64,000 bases of DNA from Anaeromyxobacter dehalogenans 2CP-C (GCF_000013385.1 NC_007760.1:806001-870000), one strand, 5' to 3'; counted from the stretch's first letter, positions 37,327 to 47,975 are shown. The notes: a model not told the origin generated them from the letters alone. Made by a program: numbers and translations.

Positions 37327-39537
37327 CTACAACATCGAGTACGGATCCATGTCGAAGCGGATCGCGGCGCCGCCGGGCGGCCGCTGCGCCACCCGCGCCA
37401 GCGCGGCGTGGACCCGGAACAGCGACGGCGGCGAGGGCGCGCGGAACAGCAGGTGCCAGCGGCTCTTCCCGCGGATCCGCTCGATGGCGGCGGGCGCCGG
37501 GCCGAGCATGGCCACCTCGCCGGCCAGGGCCGGCCGGGCCGCCCGCGCCAGCGCCTCGGCCGTCCGGCGCGCGCCGTCCTCGGTCCCCTCGACCCGCGCC
37601 GCCATCATCCGCCCGAACGGCGGGTAGCCGAAGGCGCGGCGCCGCTCCAGCTCACCCTCGGCGAACGCGGCGTAGTCGTGGGTGGCGGCGAGCGCGACCG
37701 CCGGGGTGGCCGGGTTGAACGTCTGCACGATCACCCGCCCGGCCTCGGCCCCGCGTCCGGCGCGCCCGGCCACCTGGGTGAGGAGCTGGAAGGTGCGCTC
37801 GGCGGCGCGGAAGTCCGGCAGCGCGAGCGCGGTGTCGGCGAGCACCACGCCGACCAGGGTGACGCCCGGGAAGTCGTGCCCCTTCGTCACCATCTGCGTG
37901 CCCACCAGCACGTCGGCGTCTCGGCGCGCGAACCGCGCCAGCACCGCCGCGGTGTCGTCGGCGCTCGAGACCACGTCGCGGTCGAGCCGGGCCACCCGCG
38001 CCCGCGGCAGGAGCGCGCGCACCGCCTCCTCCACCTGCTCGGTGCCGACGCCCACGCCGAAGCGCACCCCGCCGCACGCCGCGCAGCGCCCGCTCATGGG
38101 CTCGGTCCGTCCGCAGTAGTGGCACATGAGCACGCCGCGGCGCGCGTGGTGGGTGAGCGACACCGAGCAGTCCGGGCAGCCGGCCTCGGCGCCGCACACC
38201 TCGCACACCACCAGCGTCTCGTAGCCGCGGCGGTTGAGGAACAGGATGGCCTGCTGGCCGGCGGCGAGGGTGTCCTCGAGCGCGGCGGCGAGCCGCGGCG
38301 AGAGCAGGCCGGGCAGCCCGGACACGCCGGCGCGCCGCAGCTTCGACAGGTCCACCAGCTCCACCTCGGGCATGGGCCGGTCGTCCACGCGGGCGGGGAG
38401 GTCGAGCTTGCGGTAGCGGCCGCGCCGCGCGTTCTCGAGCGTCTCCAGCGACGGGGTGGCCGAGCCCAGGATCAGCACCGCGTCCTCGCGCTTGGCGCGC
38501 ACCACCGCGAGATCGCGCGCGTGGTACGGCGGGCCGTCCTCCTGCTTGAAGCTGCCGTCGTGCTCCTCGTCCACCACCAGCACCGCCAGGTCCTGCACCG
38601 GCGCGAAGATGGCGCTCCGGACGCCCACGCAGATCCGCGCCTCGCCGCGGCGCAGGCGGAGCCACTCGGCGTGGCGCTCGGCGTCCGACAGCCCGGAGTG
38701 CAGCAGCGCCACGTCGTCGCCGAAGCGCGCGCGGAACCGGCCGGAGAGCTGCGGGGTGAGCGCGATCTCGGGGACCAGCACCAGCGCGCCGCGGCCCGCG
38801 GCGCGCGCCCGGGCGATGGCCTGCAGGTACACCTCGGTCTTGCCCGAGCCGGTGACGCCGTGGAGCAGGAACGCCTGGAACGTCCCGGCGGCCGCGTCGA
38901 TCTCCGCCAGCGCCGCGGCCTGCGCCGGGGTGAGCGCCGCGGGCGCGGCCGCGCTCGCCGGGAGCACGCCCGCGGTCGCGACGGGCGTCTCGGTCTCGAG
39001 CGTCACCAGCCCGCGCTTCGCGAGCGCGGAGAGGGCGGGGCGGCCGCGGGGGAACGCGGCGCGCAGCTCCTCCACCGGGATGCGGCCGCGCGCGAGCAGG
39101 TACTCGAGGACGGCGCGCTGCGCGGCGGCCCGGCCCAGGGCGCCGAGCGACGCGGCCGCGTCGGGCGCGGGGGCGGCGTACTCCACCCCGCGCCGGGCCG
39201 GGGCCGGCGCCCCGCGACGCGCGTTCAGGCCGGGCGGCAGCGCGGCCCGCAGCAGCTCGCCGGGCGGCACGAGGTAGTACTCCTCGGCCCAGCGCAGCAG
39301 CTCCACCAGCTTGGGCGTGAACGGCGGGAACGGGTCGAGCACCTCGACCACGTCGCGCAGCTCGAAGCCCTCCGGCGGCGCGGCCGGGAAGCCGACCACG
39401 TAGCCCGTCGCACGCCGGCTCCTCCCGAACGGCACCGCCACGCGCTGGCCCAGCGCCACCTCGGACGCGAGCGAGGAGGGCACGCGGTAGGTGAAGGTGC
39501 CGCGGACCGCGGCGGCGACGGCGACCTCGACGAGCAC
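37327..39537 (-). CDS. priA: primosomal replication-restart helicase PriA
   Basis: 736 residues, GTG start. A 3'-5' superfamily 2 helicase that reloads the replisome at collapsed forks. Visible are Walker A in HGVTGSGKTEVYLQ, the DEEH box in LVVDEEHDGSFKQ, the motif ILGSATPSLETL, and the eight-cysteine zinc region (CEVCGAEAGCPDC, CHYCG, CAACGG). The C-terminal helicase motif is QVAGRAGRG. The N-terminal DNA-binding domain (VEVAVAAAVRGTFTYRVP) is complete. All key motifs are intact. Confidence 0.96.
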   Translation of the reverse strand: MLVEVAVAAAVRGTFTYRVPSSLASEVALGQRVAVPFGRSRRATGYVVGFPAAPPEGFELRDVVEVLDPFPPFTPKLVELLRWAEEYYLVPPGELLRAALPPGLNARRGAPAPARRGVEYAAPAPDAAASLGALGRAAAQRAVLEYLLARGRIPVEELRAAFPRGRPALSALAKRGLVTLETETPVATAGVLPASAAAPAALTPAQAAALAEIDAAAGTFQAFLLHGVTGSGKTEVYLQAIARARAAGRGALVLVPEIALTPQLSGRFRARFGDDVALLHSGLSDAERHAEWLRLRRGEARICVGVRSAIFAPVQDLAVLVVDEEHDGSFKQEDGPPYHARDLAVVRAKREDAVLILGSATPSLETLENARRGRYRKLDLPARVDDRPMPEVELVDLSKLRRAGVSGLPGLLSPRLAAALEDTLAAGQQAILFLNRRGYETLVVCEVCGAEAGCPDCSVSLTHHARRGVLMCHYCGRTEPMSGRCAACGGVRFGVGVGTEQVEEAVRALLPRARVARLDRDVVSSADDTAAVLARFARRDADVLVGTQMVTKGHDFPGVTLVGVVLADTALALPDFRAAERTFQLLTQVAGRAGRGAEAGRVIVQTFNPATPAVALAATHDYAAFAEGELERRRAFGYPPFGRMMAARVEGTEDGARRTAEALARAARPALAGEVAMLGPAPAAIERIRGKSRWHLLFRAPSPPSLFRVHAALARVAQRPPGGAAIRFDMDPYSML

Positions 39538-39609
39538 GCGCGGAGTCTAGCAGCCGGGCCCCCCTCGCCGCCGTTCATCGGCTACACTCCCGCGCTCACG
39601 GAGGAACAC

Positions 39610-40251
39610 ATGGCCCGCATCGATCTGCGCATCGCCGTCGCGGTGATGGGCGTCCTCACCGTCATCGCCTGCTCGGAGAAGAAGGAGCCGCCCGCGCCCG
39701 CGTACCCGAGCGCGCCCGGCGCCGAGGCCCCGGCCCGCCCGGCGCCCGAGGTGACCCCGCCGGCGCCGGCCCCGGCCGAGCAGGCGGCGCCGCAGGCGCA
39801 GCCCGCCCCCGCGCCGCGCCCCGCCGAGCCGCCCACCGCGGCGCCGGCGCCCCGGCCCGCCCCGCGCCCGGCCGAGACCGCCAAGCCGGCCGAGACCGCG
39901 AAGCCCGCGCCCGCCCCCGCGCCGGCCAAGCCCGCCGAGCCGGTGCAGGCCGCGCCCGCCCCCGCGCCCGCCCCCGCGGCGGCCGCGCACGCCAAGGTCG
40001 GGCCGCAGAAGTGCAAGATGTGCCACCGCGTGCAGTTCGAGTCGTGGTCCGCCTCGCCGCACGCGGCCAAGGGGCTCGACTGCGAGGGCTGCCACGGCAA
40101 CGGCGGCGACTACTGGACCGCGAGCGTGATGCGCGACCGCGCCAAGGCGGTGGCGGCCGGGCTCGTGCTCCCGGATCTCGCGTCCTGCCGGAAGTGCCAT
40201 GCGACCGACGAGGCCCGCTTCGCGCGCGTGCACGCGCATAAGGCGAAGTAG
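39610..40251 (+). CDS. lipoprotein trihaem c-type cytochrome
   Basis: 213 residues. The signal peptide ends at a lipobox-like TVIAC (Cys21), predicting a lipid-anchored periplasmic or outer-membrane protein. Residues 25-130 are a flexible Ala/Pro linker. The C-terminal 80 residues hold three CxxCH haem-binding motifs (CKMCH near base 40015, CEGCH near 40081, CRKCH near 40186) and extra histidines (SPHAAKG, RVHAHKAK) as possible sixth ligands. It resembles cytochrome c554-type domains. A role in respiratory electron transfer is inferred. The ATG follows GGAGGAACAC; a TACACT -10-like element lies at 39583-39588. Confidence 0.88.
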   Translation: MARIDLRIAVAVMGVLTVIACSEKKEPPAPAYPSAPGAEAPARPAPEVTPPAPAPAEQAAPQAQPAPAPRPAEPPTAAPAPRPAPRPAETAKPAETAKPAPAPAPAKPAEPVQAAPAPAPAPAAAAHAKVGPQKCKMCHRVQFESWSASPHAAKGLDCEGCHGNGGDYWTASVMRDRAKAVAAGLVLPDLASCRKCHATDEARFARVHAHKAK

Positions 40252-40260
40252 GCCGGCGGC

Positions 40261-40289
40261 CGGCGCGCCGCTCCGATCCCGGCGCGCCG
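40261..40289. terminator. bidirectional hairpin between cytochrome and hydrolase genes
   Basis: CGGCGCGCCG at 40261-40270 and again at 40280-40289 forms a ten-base stem with a nine-base loop, filling most of the 38 bases between two convergent stops. There is no T-run. Confidence 0.55.
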
Positions 40290-40931
40290 CTACCGCCCGG
40301 TCACCGGCCGCAGGAACGCCCGCGCCTCCTCGAAGATGAGGTCGAGCGAGCTCGTCAGCTCGTGCCCGTCGTCCACCTCGACGAGGCGCGCGCCCGGGGT
40401 GCGCGCGACGAACGCGGCCACGTCCTCGAGCGGGATGGTCTCGTCGCGGCGGCCGGCGATGCAGAGCGTGGGCACCCGCACCTCGGGGAACGCCGGCCAG
40501 CCCTGCGCGTCCTCGAAGAACTGCCACCCGAGGCGCCGCTTCCGGCCGGAGGCGAAGTGGTCCACCTCCAGCCCCCGCGCGCGCCAGCCCTCGAGCTCGG
40601 CCGGCCCGAGCCGGCGCGACCAGCGCTCGAACAGCCGGAACGCCGGGGCCATCAGCACCAGCCGCTCGATGGACGGATCGCGCGAGGCCGCCACCGCCGC
40701 GAGGTAGCCGCCCAGCGAGCTGCCGATGACCGCGTGCGGCGGCGCCGCCTCCGCGAGCCGCCGCTCCGCCACCGCCAGCATGGAGGACGGCGAGGAGCGC
40801 TCGAAGCCGTCCTCGCCCGGCGTGAGATCCGGCACGTCCACCGGGACGCCGATCCCGGCGAAGCGGGCGGCGAGCGTGGTCGCCTTCGTGGACGACGGGC
40901 CCGAGGCGAAGCCGTGCAGGTAGAGGAGCAT
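40290..40931 (-). CDS. YqiA/YcfP-like alpha/beta hydrolase
   Basis: 213 residues. The oxyanion-side motif LLYLHGFASGPSSTK begins the protein, the nucleophile elbow is GSSLGG, and the distal acid and histidine are in AGRRDETIPLED and VDDGHELTSS. The catalytic triad of a serine esterase appears complete. The family includes YqiA with esterase activity on short acyl esters; the natural substrate is unknown. It follows rarA after 34 bases on the same strand and may be co-transcribed. Confidence 0.85.
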   Translation of the reverse strand: MLLYLHGFASGPSSTKATTLAARFAGIGVPVDVPDLTPGEDGFERSSPSSMLAVAERRLAEAAPPHAVIGSSLGGYLAAVAASRDPSIERLVLMAPAFRLFERWSRRLGPAELEGWRARGLEVDHFASGRKRRLGWQFFEDAQGWPAFPEVRVPTLCIAGRRDETIPLEDVAAFVARTPGARLVEVDDGHELTSSLDLIFEEARAFLRPVTGR

Positions 40932-40965
40932 CGCGGCAGCCTAGCCGAGGAAGGCCGGCGCCGCC

Positions 40966-42279
40966 CTACTTCCCGGCCTTCTCGCGCAGCGCCCGGAGCC
41001 GCTCGCCCAGCACCTTCTCCAGGCCGCTCTCGGAGAGCTGCACCACCTGCTCGCCGCGGAGCGCGTCCGGCAGGTACTCCTCGGCCACGTAGTGCCCCTC
41101 GAAGTTGTGCGGGTAGCGGTACCCGCCGCCGTACCCGAGGCCCTCCATCAGCTTGGTGGGCGCGTTGCGGAGCTTGAGCGGCACCGGCAGCGGCCCGCGC
41201 TCGCGCACCAGCCGCCGCGCGTTGCCGTACGCGGCGATGGCGGCGTTCGACTTGGGCGCGAGCGCGAGGTAGATGGCGGCCTGGCTCATCGGCAGCACGC
41301 CCTCGGGCAGCCCCACCAGCTCGACCGCCTGCAGCGCCGCCACCGCCACCTGGAGCGCCTGCGGGTCCGCGTTCCCCACGTCCTCGGACGCGAAGATCAC
41401 CATGCGCCGGAGCACGAACCGCGGGTCCTCGCCGGCCTCCAGCATCCGCACCATGTAGTAGACGGCGGCGTCCGGGTCCGAGCCGCGCAGCGACTTGATG
41501 AACGCGGAGACGACGTTGTAGTGCTCCTCGCCCTGCTTGTCGTAGTTGACGGTGCGCGCCTGCAGCGCCTCCTCCGCGTCCGCCTTCTCCACCGCCGGCC
41601 GGCCGGCGAGCCGCACCGCCGCGGCCGACACCTCCAGCGCGTTCAGCGCCTTGCGCGCGTCGCCGTAGCTCAGGCGGGCGATGGTGTCGCGCGCCTCCGG
41701 CGCGAGCGCGACGGCGCCCGCCAGCCCCTCCGGCGCCGCCGTGGCGCGGTCGAGCAGCGCCGCCACCTCGTCCTCGGTGAGCGCCCGCAGCGTCGCCACC
41801 CGGCAGCGCGACAGGAGCGCCGCGTTCACCTCGAACGACGGGTTCTCGGTGGTGGCGCCGATGAGCGTGATGGTCCCGTCCTCCACGTGCGGCAGGAACG
41901 CGTCCTGCTGCGCGCGGGTGAAGCGGTGGATCTCGTCCACGAACAGGATGGTGCGCTTGCGGTGCATGCGGCGCCGGTCGCGCGCCGCCGCCACGATCTC
42001 GCGGATCTCCTTCACCCCGCCCAGCACCGCGCTGAACGGCACGAAGTCCGCGCCGGTGCGCTGCGCCACGATCCGCGCCAGCGTGGTCTTCCCGGTGCCC
42101 GGCGGGCCCCACAGGATGAGCGACGGCACCTGGTCCGCCTCGATGGAGCGACGCAGCGCGGTGCCGGGGCCCAGGACGTGCTCCTGGCCGGCGAAATCCT
42201 CCAGGCGGCGGGGGCGCATCCGCTCGGCGAGCGGCTTGCCGCTCGGGTCGTCCGCCACGGCGCGATCGAAGAGGTCCAT
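40966..42279 (-). CDS. rarA: replication-associated recombination protein RarA (MgsA)
   Basis: 437 residues, AAA+ ATPase that acts at stalled forks; bacterial counterpart of Mgs1/WRNIP1. Walker A is LWGPPGTGKTTLA, Walker B ILFVDEIHRF, sensor 1 GATTENPSFEVN. The C-terminal MgsA tetramerisation domain is recognisable from DAAVYYMVRMLEAGEDPRFVLR and GYRYPHNFEGHYV. The ATG at 42279 starts the conserved MDLFDRAV; it lies 24 bases from the divergent nadK start, leaving almost no room for a leader. Confidence 0.95.
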   Translation of the reverse strand: MDLFDRAVADDPSGKPLAERMRPRRLEDFAGQEHVLGPGTALRRSIEADQVPSLILWGPPGTGKTTLARIVAQRTGADFVPFSAVLGGVKEIREIVAAARDRRRMHRKRTILFVDEIHRFTRAQQDAFLPHVEDGTITLIGATTENPSFEVNAALLSRCRVATLRALTEDEVAALLDRATAAPEGLAGAVALAPEARDTIARLSYGDARKALNALEVSAAAVRLAGRPAVEKADAEEALQARTVNYDKQGEEHYNVVSAFIKSLRGSDPDAAVYYMVRMLEAGEDPRFVLRRMVIFASEDVGNADPQALQVAVAALQAVELVGLPEGVLPMSQAAIYLALAPKSNAAIAAYGNARRLVRERGPLPVPLKLRNAPTKLMEGLGYGGGYRYPHNFEGHYVAEEYLPDALRGEQVVQLSESGLEKVLGERLRALREKAGK

Positions 42280-42285
42280 GAAACC

Positions 42286-42296
42286 GCTTATATAAT
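42286..42296. promoter_or_regulatory. palindromic -10 element shared by divergent rarA and nadK
   Basis: TTATATAA (42288-42295) is a perfect palindrome. On the plus strand it gives TATAAT (42291-42296), a full consensus -10 ending 7 bases before the nadK ATG. On the minus strand it gives TATAAG (42291 down to 42286), five of six, ending 6 bases before the rarA ATG at 42279. Both predicted starts fall on or within 1-2 bases of the start codons. No good -35 is seen on either side. Confidence 0.6.
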
Positions 42297-42303
42297 GCTC
42301 CGC

Positions 42304-43143
42304 ATGGACGGCCATCCGTGTCCCGTGCCGAAGCGCGTGGGGATCGTGCACAAGGTCTCGAGCGCCGAGGCGTCGGAGACGGCGGTGTACGTGGGGCAGT
42401 TCCTCGAGGGGAAGGGCGTCGAGGTGCTCCGCGACGAGCAGGAGGTGGCGCGCTCCGCCGACCTCGTGGTGGTGCTCGGCGGCGACGGCACGCTCATCCA
42501 CGCCGCCGGCCTGCTCGACGGCCGCCCGGTGCCCATCCTCGGCGTGAACATGGGGAGCCTCGGCTTCATGACCGAGGTCCCGCAGAGCGGCATGTACGCG
42601 GCGCTCGAGGACGTGCTGGCCGGCCGCGCCGCGCTGTCCGAGCGCATGAAGCTGCGCGTCCACCTGCACCGCGGCGGCAGCTCCGAGCGCGCGCTCGACG
42701 CCGAGGTGCTGAACGACGTGGTGATCGCGAAGGGCGCGCTGTCGCGCATGGTCGAGCTCGACACCCGCTGCTCCGGCGAGTACGTCACGACCTACAAGGC
42801 GGACGGCATCATCGTCGCGACGCCCACCGGCTCCACCGCCTACGCGCTCGCGGCGAACGGGCCCATCATGTACCCCACCATGCGCGGCGTGATCATCGCG
42901 CCGATCTGCCCGCACATGCTCACGCAGCGGCCGCTGGTGGTGCCGGACGACGAGAAGATCGAGATCCTGCTCGTGAACGACAGCGAGGTGTACCTGACGC
43001 TGGACGGGCAGAGCGGGCTGAAGCTCGAGCGCGGCGACCGCGTGCAGGTGAAGCAGTCCTACAACCGCGTGCTGCTGGTGCGGAACAAGTCGCTCGACTT
43101 CTTCGGGATCCTGCGGGCGAAGCTGCGCTGGGGCGAGCGCTGA
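42304..43143 (+). CDS. nadK: NAD kinase
   Basis: 279 residues, phosphorylates NAD+ to NADP+. The catalytic GGDGT motif lies in VVVLGGDGTLIHAAG, followed by GVNMGSLGFMTEV, LNDVVIAKG (the usual NE pair is ND), and the glycine-rich TPTGSTAYALAANGPI. All family landmarks are present. There is no Shine-Dalgarno before the ATG at 42304; a consensus TATAAT ends 7 bases upstream, so the mRNA may be leaderless. Confidence 0.96.
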   Translation: MDGHPCPVPKRVGIVHKVSSAEASETAVYVGQFLEGKGVEVLRDEQEVARSADLVVVLGGDGTLIHAAGLLDGRPVPILGVNMGSLGFMTEVPQSGMYAALEDVLAGRAALSERMKLRVHLHRGGSSERALDAEVLNDVVIAKGALSRMVELDTRCSGEYVTTYKADGIIVATPTGSTAYALAANGPIMYPTMRGVIIAPICPHMLTQRPLVVPDDEKIEILLVNDSEVYLTLDGQSGLKLERGDRVQVKQSYNRVLLVRNKSLDFFGILRAKLRWGER

Positions 43144-43204
43144 CCCTGAACGGGACGACCACTGAAAATTTGCGCAGTGTCAGGGGGCCGTGGATCATGG
43201 CCGC

Positions 43205-45025
<1,821 letters not shown>

Positions 45026-45122
45026 GCCGCGGCGGTGGCCGAACGGGGAATCCTGGGACGCTGCGTGGTCGCAGCCGGCCGTCGAGGGGTCACGAACGCA
45101 GGGGGCGGCGTTCGGCGAGACG

Positions 45123-45965
45123 ATGGCATCCGCGTTGACCCCCCAGTCTGCGGAAAGGTACGCTCCGCGCGTGGCGGCCACGCCTGTCCTGACGATCGCT
45201 GCCCACGGCGTCACGGACGTCGGCCGGCGGCGCGATCACAACGAGGACGCGTTCCTGGTCGATCCTGCGCTGGGGCTCTACGTGGTCGCCGACGGCATGG
45301 GCGGCCACGCGGGCGGCGGCACGGCGTCGCGCCTCGCGGTCGAGACCATCCAGGAGTCCGTCCGCGCCGCGCGCGACGGCTCGCCGGAGGTGTTCGAGGG
45401 GGCGAACGGGGTCGAGGACAGCCGGCTCCCGGACCTGCTGCGCGAGGCGGTCGAGGCGGCCTGCGCGCGGATCTTCCAGACGGCCCAGGGCGATCCCGGG
45501 CTCGCGGGGATGGGCACCACCGTCACCGCGGCGCTCATCGACGGCCGGGTGGCGTTCGTCGCGCACGTGGGCGACAGCCGCTGCTACCTGCTGCGCGAGG
45601 GGCGCATCTACCAGGTCTCCGAGGACCACTCGCTCGTCAACGAGCAGCTCAAGGCCGGCACCATCAGCGCCGACGAGGCGAAGCACAGCCGGTTCAAGAA
45701 CATCATCACCCGTTCGGTGGGGTTCGAGGCGCAGGTCCAGGTCGATCTCATGGGCATCGAGCTCGAGGGCGGCGACGCGCTGGTGATCTGCTGCGACGGC
45801 CTCTCCAACCTGGTGGACGACGACGAGATCCTCCAGATCGTGGACGAATGCCCCATCGACGAGGCGCCGGCGCGCCTGGTCGCGCTCGCGAACGATCGAG
45901 GCGGCGACGACAACATCACCGTGATCGTGATCCGGGCCGGCCTCGCGCCGGTCATGGTCGGCTGA
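45123..45965 (+). CDS. PP2C-family serine/threonine protein phosphatase
   Basis: 280 residues, bacterial Stp1/PrpC type. Metal-binding motifs are in order: DHNEDAFLVD, VADGMGGHAGG, GMGTTVTAAL, HVGDSRCYLLR, EDHSLVNEQL, CCDGLSNLVDDDE and GGDDNITVIVI, so the enzyme should be active. It would reverse Hanks-type kinase phosphorylation; no kinase gene is adjacent. The first 20 residues are not conserved; a GTG at 45171 would start nearer the domain (VAATPVLTIAAHG), so the start is uncertain. Confidence 0.93.
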   Translation: MASALTPQSAERYAPRVAATPVLTIAAHGVTDVGRRRDHNEDAFLVDPALGLYVVADGMGGHAGGGTASRLAVETIQESVRAARDGSPEVFEGANGVEDSRLPDLLREAVEAACARIFQTAQGDPGLAGMGTTVTAALIDGRVAFVAHVGDSRCYLLREGRIYQVSEDHSLVNEQLKAGTISADEAKHSRFKNIITRSVGFEAQVQVDLMGIELEGGDALVICCDGLSNLVDDDEILQIVDECPIDEAPARLVALANDRGGDDNITVIVIRAGLAPVMVG

Positions 45966-46026
45966 CGCCTGCCCGCCCGCTCGCGGAGTGCGGGCCGGGC
46001 GGGGGCAAGGTGGGCAAAACCCTTTC

Positions 46027-46056
46027 TTGACAGGCAACTTCGGGCTCTGTTACCGC
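46027..46056 (+). promoter_or_regulatory. candidate promoter of the M23 endopeptidase gene
   Basis: A perfect TTGACA at 46027-46032, followed after 18 bases by TACCGC (46051-46056) preceded by TG, an extended -10 arrangement. The -10 itself is poor. The stretch is AT-richer than its surroundings and lies 73 bases before the gene. Confidence 0.4.
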
Positions 46057-46128
46057 TCTGCCCTCGGGTCCCGTACCTCCGGGACTGGCGTTCATCCTGC
46101 GGCGTCGCGTCGCTAGCTTCTCGGGCGC

Positions 46129-47076
46129 ATGCCTGGGGACCAACGGAGCGTGGATCGGATGGCGGTACCGCCCAAGACCCAGGTGTTCACGGTCATCGTG
46201 GTCTCCGACCACTCGCAGGCGATCCGCAAGTTCCGCGTCCCCCAGAAGTGGCTGAAGAAGGCGGCCTACGGCGGCGGCGCCGTCGCGCTGGTCGGGCTGC
46301 TCGCTCTCGGGCACTACCTGTCCCTCATCGGGTCATCCTCCGAGAACGCCGTCCTCAAGGAGGAGAACGCCCAGCTCCGCTCGCAGATCCTCCTGGTCCA
46401 GGAGAAGGTCGCCCACATCTCGGCCACGCTCGACCGGGTCGAGCGGTTCGACGCGAAGCTCCGCACCGCGGTGACGCAGCTCCAGGACCCCGAGCGGAAC
46501 CTCGCCATCGGCCCGGTGGGCAGCGCCGAGGGCGAGCCTTCGATCCCGGGCCCCGCCCCCGCCGCCGAGGCGAGCATCGCCGCGCTGCCCGGGAAGCTGG
46601 GCTCGCTCGAGACCGAGGCCTCGCGCCAGGAGCAGAGCCTGCGCGAGCTGCAGGAGTACTTCGACGACCAGCGCTCGCTGCTCGCCTCCACGCCGTCGAT
46701 CTGGCCGGCGCGCGGCTGGGTGACCTCCGACTTCGGCACCCGCATCGACCCGTACACGGCCGAGCGGAAGATGCACCAGGGCCTCGACATCGCCACCCCG
46801 CACGGCCAGCCCATCTACACGCCGTCGGACGGGACGGTGGTGTTCTCCGGGACCGAGGGCGCGTACGGCAAGGTGCTGGTCCTCGATCACGGCTACGGCG
46901 TGAAGACCCGCTACGCCCACCTCTCCGAGATCTTCGTCCGCCTGGGCGACCGCGTGAAGCGCGGCGACAAGGTGGCCGCCGTCGGCAACACCGGCCGCTC
47001 GACCGGCCCGCACCTGCACTACGAGGTGCGCGTGAACGGCATCCCGGAGAACCCGAGGAAGTTCATCCTCGAGTGA
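46129..47076 (+). CDS. membrane-anchored M23 (LytM) family metallopeptidase
   Basis: 315 residues. An N-terminal cytoplasmic segment (TVIVVSDHSQAIRKFRVPQKW) precedes one membrane helix near residues 49-66. A periplasmic coiled coil follows, and the C-terminal 125 residues are an M23 domain. Zinc ligands are intact: H-x3-D in MHQGLDIATPHG and HxH in GPHLHYEVRVNG, so it should cut peptidoglycan cross-links. It may also be an MepM-like or DipM-like division factor. A Met at residue 11 is an alternative start with GGAG ahead of it. Confidence 0.93.
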   Translation: MPGDQRSVDRMAVPPKTQVFTVIVVSDHSQAIRKFRVPQKWLKKAAYGGGAVALVGLLALGHYLSLIGSSSENAVLKEENAQLRSQILLVQEKVAHISATLDRVERFDAKLRTAVTQLQDPERNLAIGPVGSAEGEPSIPGPAPAAEASIAALPGKLGSLETEASRQEQSLRELQEYFDDQRSLLASTPSIWPARGWVTSDFGTRIDPYTAERKMHQGLDIATPHGQPIYTPSDGTVVFSGTEGAYGKVLVLDHGYGVKTRYAHLSEIFVRLGDRVKRGDKVAAVGNTGRSTGPHLHYEVRVNGIPENPRKFILE

Positions 47077-47090
47077 TCCTGGCCCGGAGT

Positions 47091-47123
47091 CCGCTCGTGG
47101 TGAGCCCGTCGAACCACGAGCGG
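47091..47123. terminator. 11-base-pair hairpin between convergent M23 and NlpC/P60 genes
   Basis: CCGCTCGTGGT (47091-47101) pairs perfectly with ACCACGAGCGG (47113-47123) around the loop GAGCCCGTCGA. The loop and stem resemble the dispersed GTCGAACCACGA-type palindromes found between genes of many proteobacteria. It sits between two convergent stops and could terminate both. Confidence 0.6.
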
Positions 47124-47138
47124 GCCGGCGCCCCGGGA

Positions 47139-47822
47139 TCAGCGCGCCGCGCCGTGCGCGATCTCCCGCGGCACGCGCGCCGGGTCGATGCGCCCGTACC
47201 CGGCGAAGAGCTGCCCGGTCAGCGTCGCGCCGTCGCGCAGCGGCGGACGCCGATCGCGGATCGGGCTGTTGAGGCGCGTGCCGTCGGGCGCGAGCGCGAC
47301 GTCCGGCCGGCCCGGGGTGAGCGCGGCCCGCACCACCGCGCGCCCGCCGCGGTGGAGGAACACCACCGTGCCGCCGCGCACGCGCTCCACCACGCCGACG
47401 TGCGTGAACCGGTCGTCGGCGCGGCCGTCGCGATCGCGATCGTAGGTGTCGTGGAAGAAGACGAGGTCGCCGGGCACCGGCCACTGGCCGCCGCCGCCGA
47501 AGGCGATCCCGTACGCGCGGACGGCCCGGTACGCGGCCGCGGCCCCGGAGGTCTCGCGCGGCGAGGCGAGCGCCATGAGCCGGCGCAGCGGGATCCCCTC
47601 GGCCTGGTAGACGGCCTGCACGAACCCGGAGCAGTCCGGGTTGAAGCGCTCCCCGCCCGCCCGGAACGCGCCGCGCTCGCCGGCGAGCGACGCCGCCCGC
47701 GCGGCCAGGCGCTCGCCGAGCTCGCCCTCGCCGCCGGAGGTCTCCGGCCGGCCGAGCCGGGCCGGGCCGGCGCACGCGGCGAGCGCGAGCGCCGCGAGCG
47801 CGAGCGGAGCGAGGCGGGCCAC
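47139..47822 (-). CDS. NlpC/P60-type lipoprotein hydrolase with DxDxDG calcium-loop insert
   Basis: 227 residues. The signal peptide ends in ALAAC (Cys17), so it is a lipoprotein. The catalytic cysteine is Cys64 in NPDCSGFVQAVY, the catalytic histidine is His141 in FTHVGVVE, and a third polar residue may be His157 (VFLHRGG). Between Cys and His, residues 128-133 read DRDRDG, a calcium-binding EF-hand- or dockerin-like loop. It probably cleaves cell-wall peptides or another amide in the envelope. It is convergent with the M23 gene and divergent from secA. Confidence 0.8.
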   Translation of the reverse strand: MARLAPLALAALALAACAGPARLGRPETSGGEGELGERLAARAASLAGERGAFRAGGERFNPDCSGFVQAVYQAEGIPLRRLMALASPRETSGAAAAYRAVRAYGIAFGGGGQWPVPGDLVFFHDTYDRDRDGRADDRFTHVGVVERVRGGTVVFLHRGGRAVVRAALTPGRPDVALAPDGTRLNSPIRDRRPPLRDGATLTGQLFAGYGRIDPARVPREIAHGAAR

Positions 47823-47975
47823 GCTGCCACTGTAGAGGGCCCCCTCCGGCTGTCAAAACGACGGCCAACCATGCGTGGGGCCTCCCATTTGATTTCGTCT
47901 GGCGCGGCGTTACCTAAGCAGGTAGCCTCGGCGGCCCCTGGAGCCCGGGTCCGGCGTGACCTCGCGCCAGGGAAG

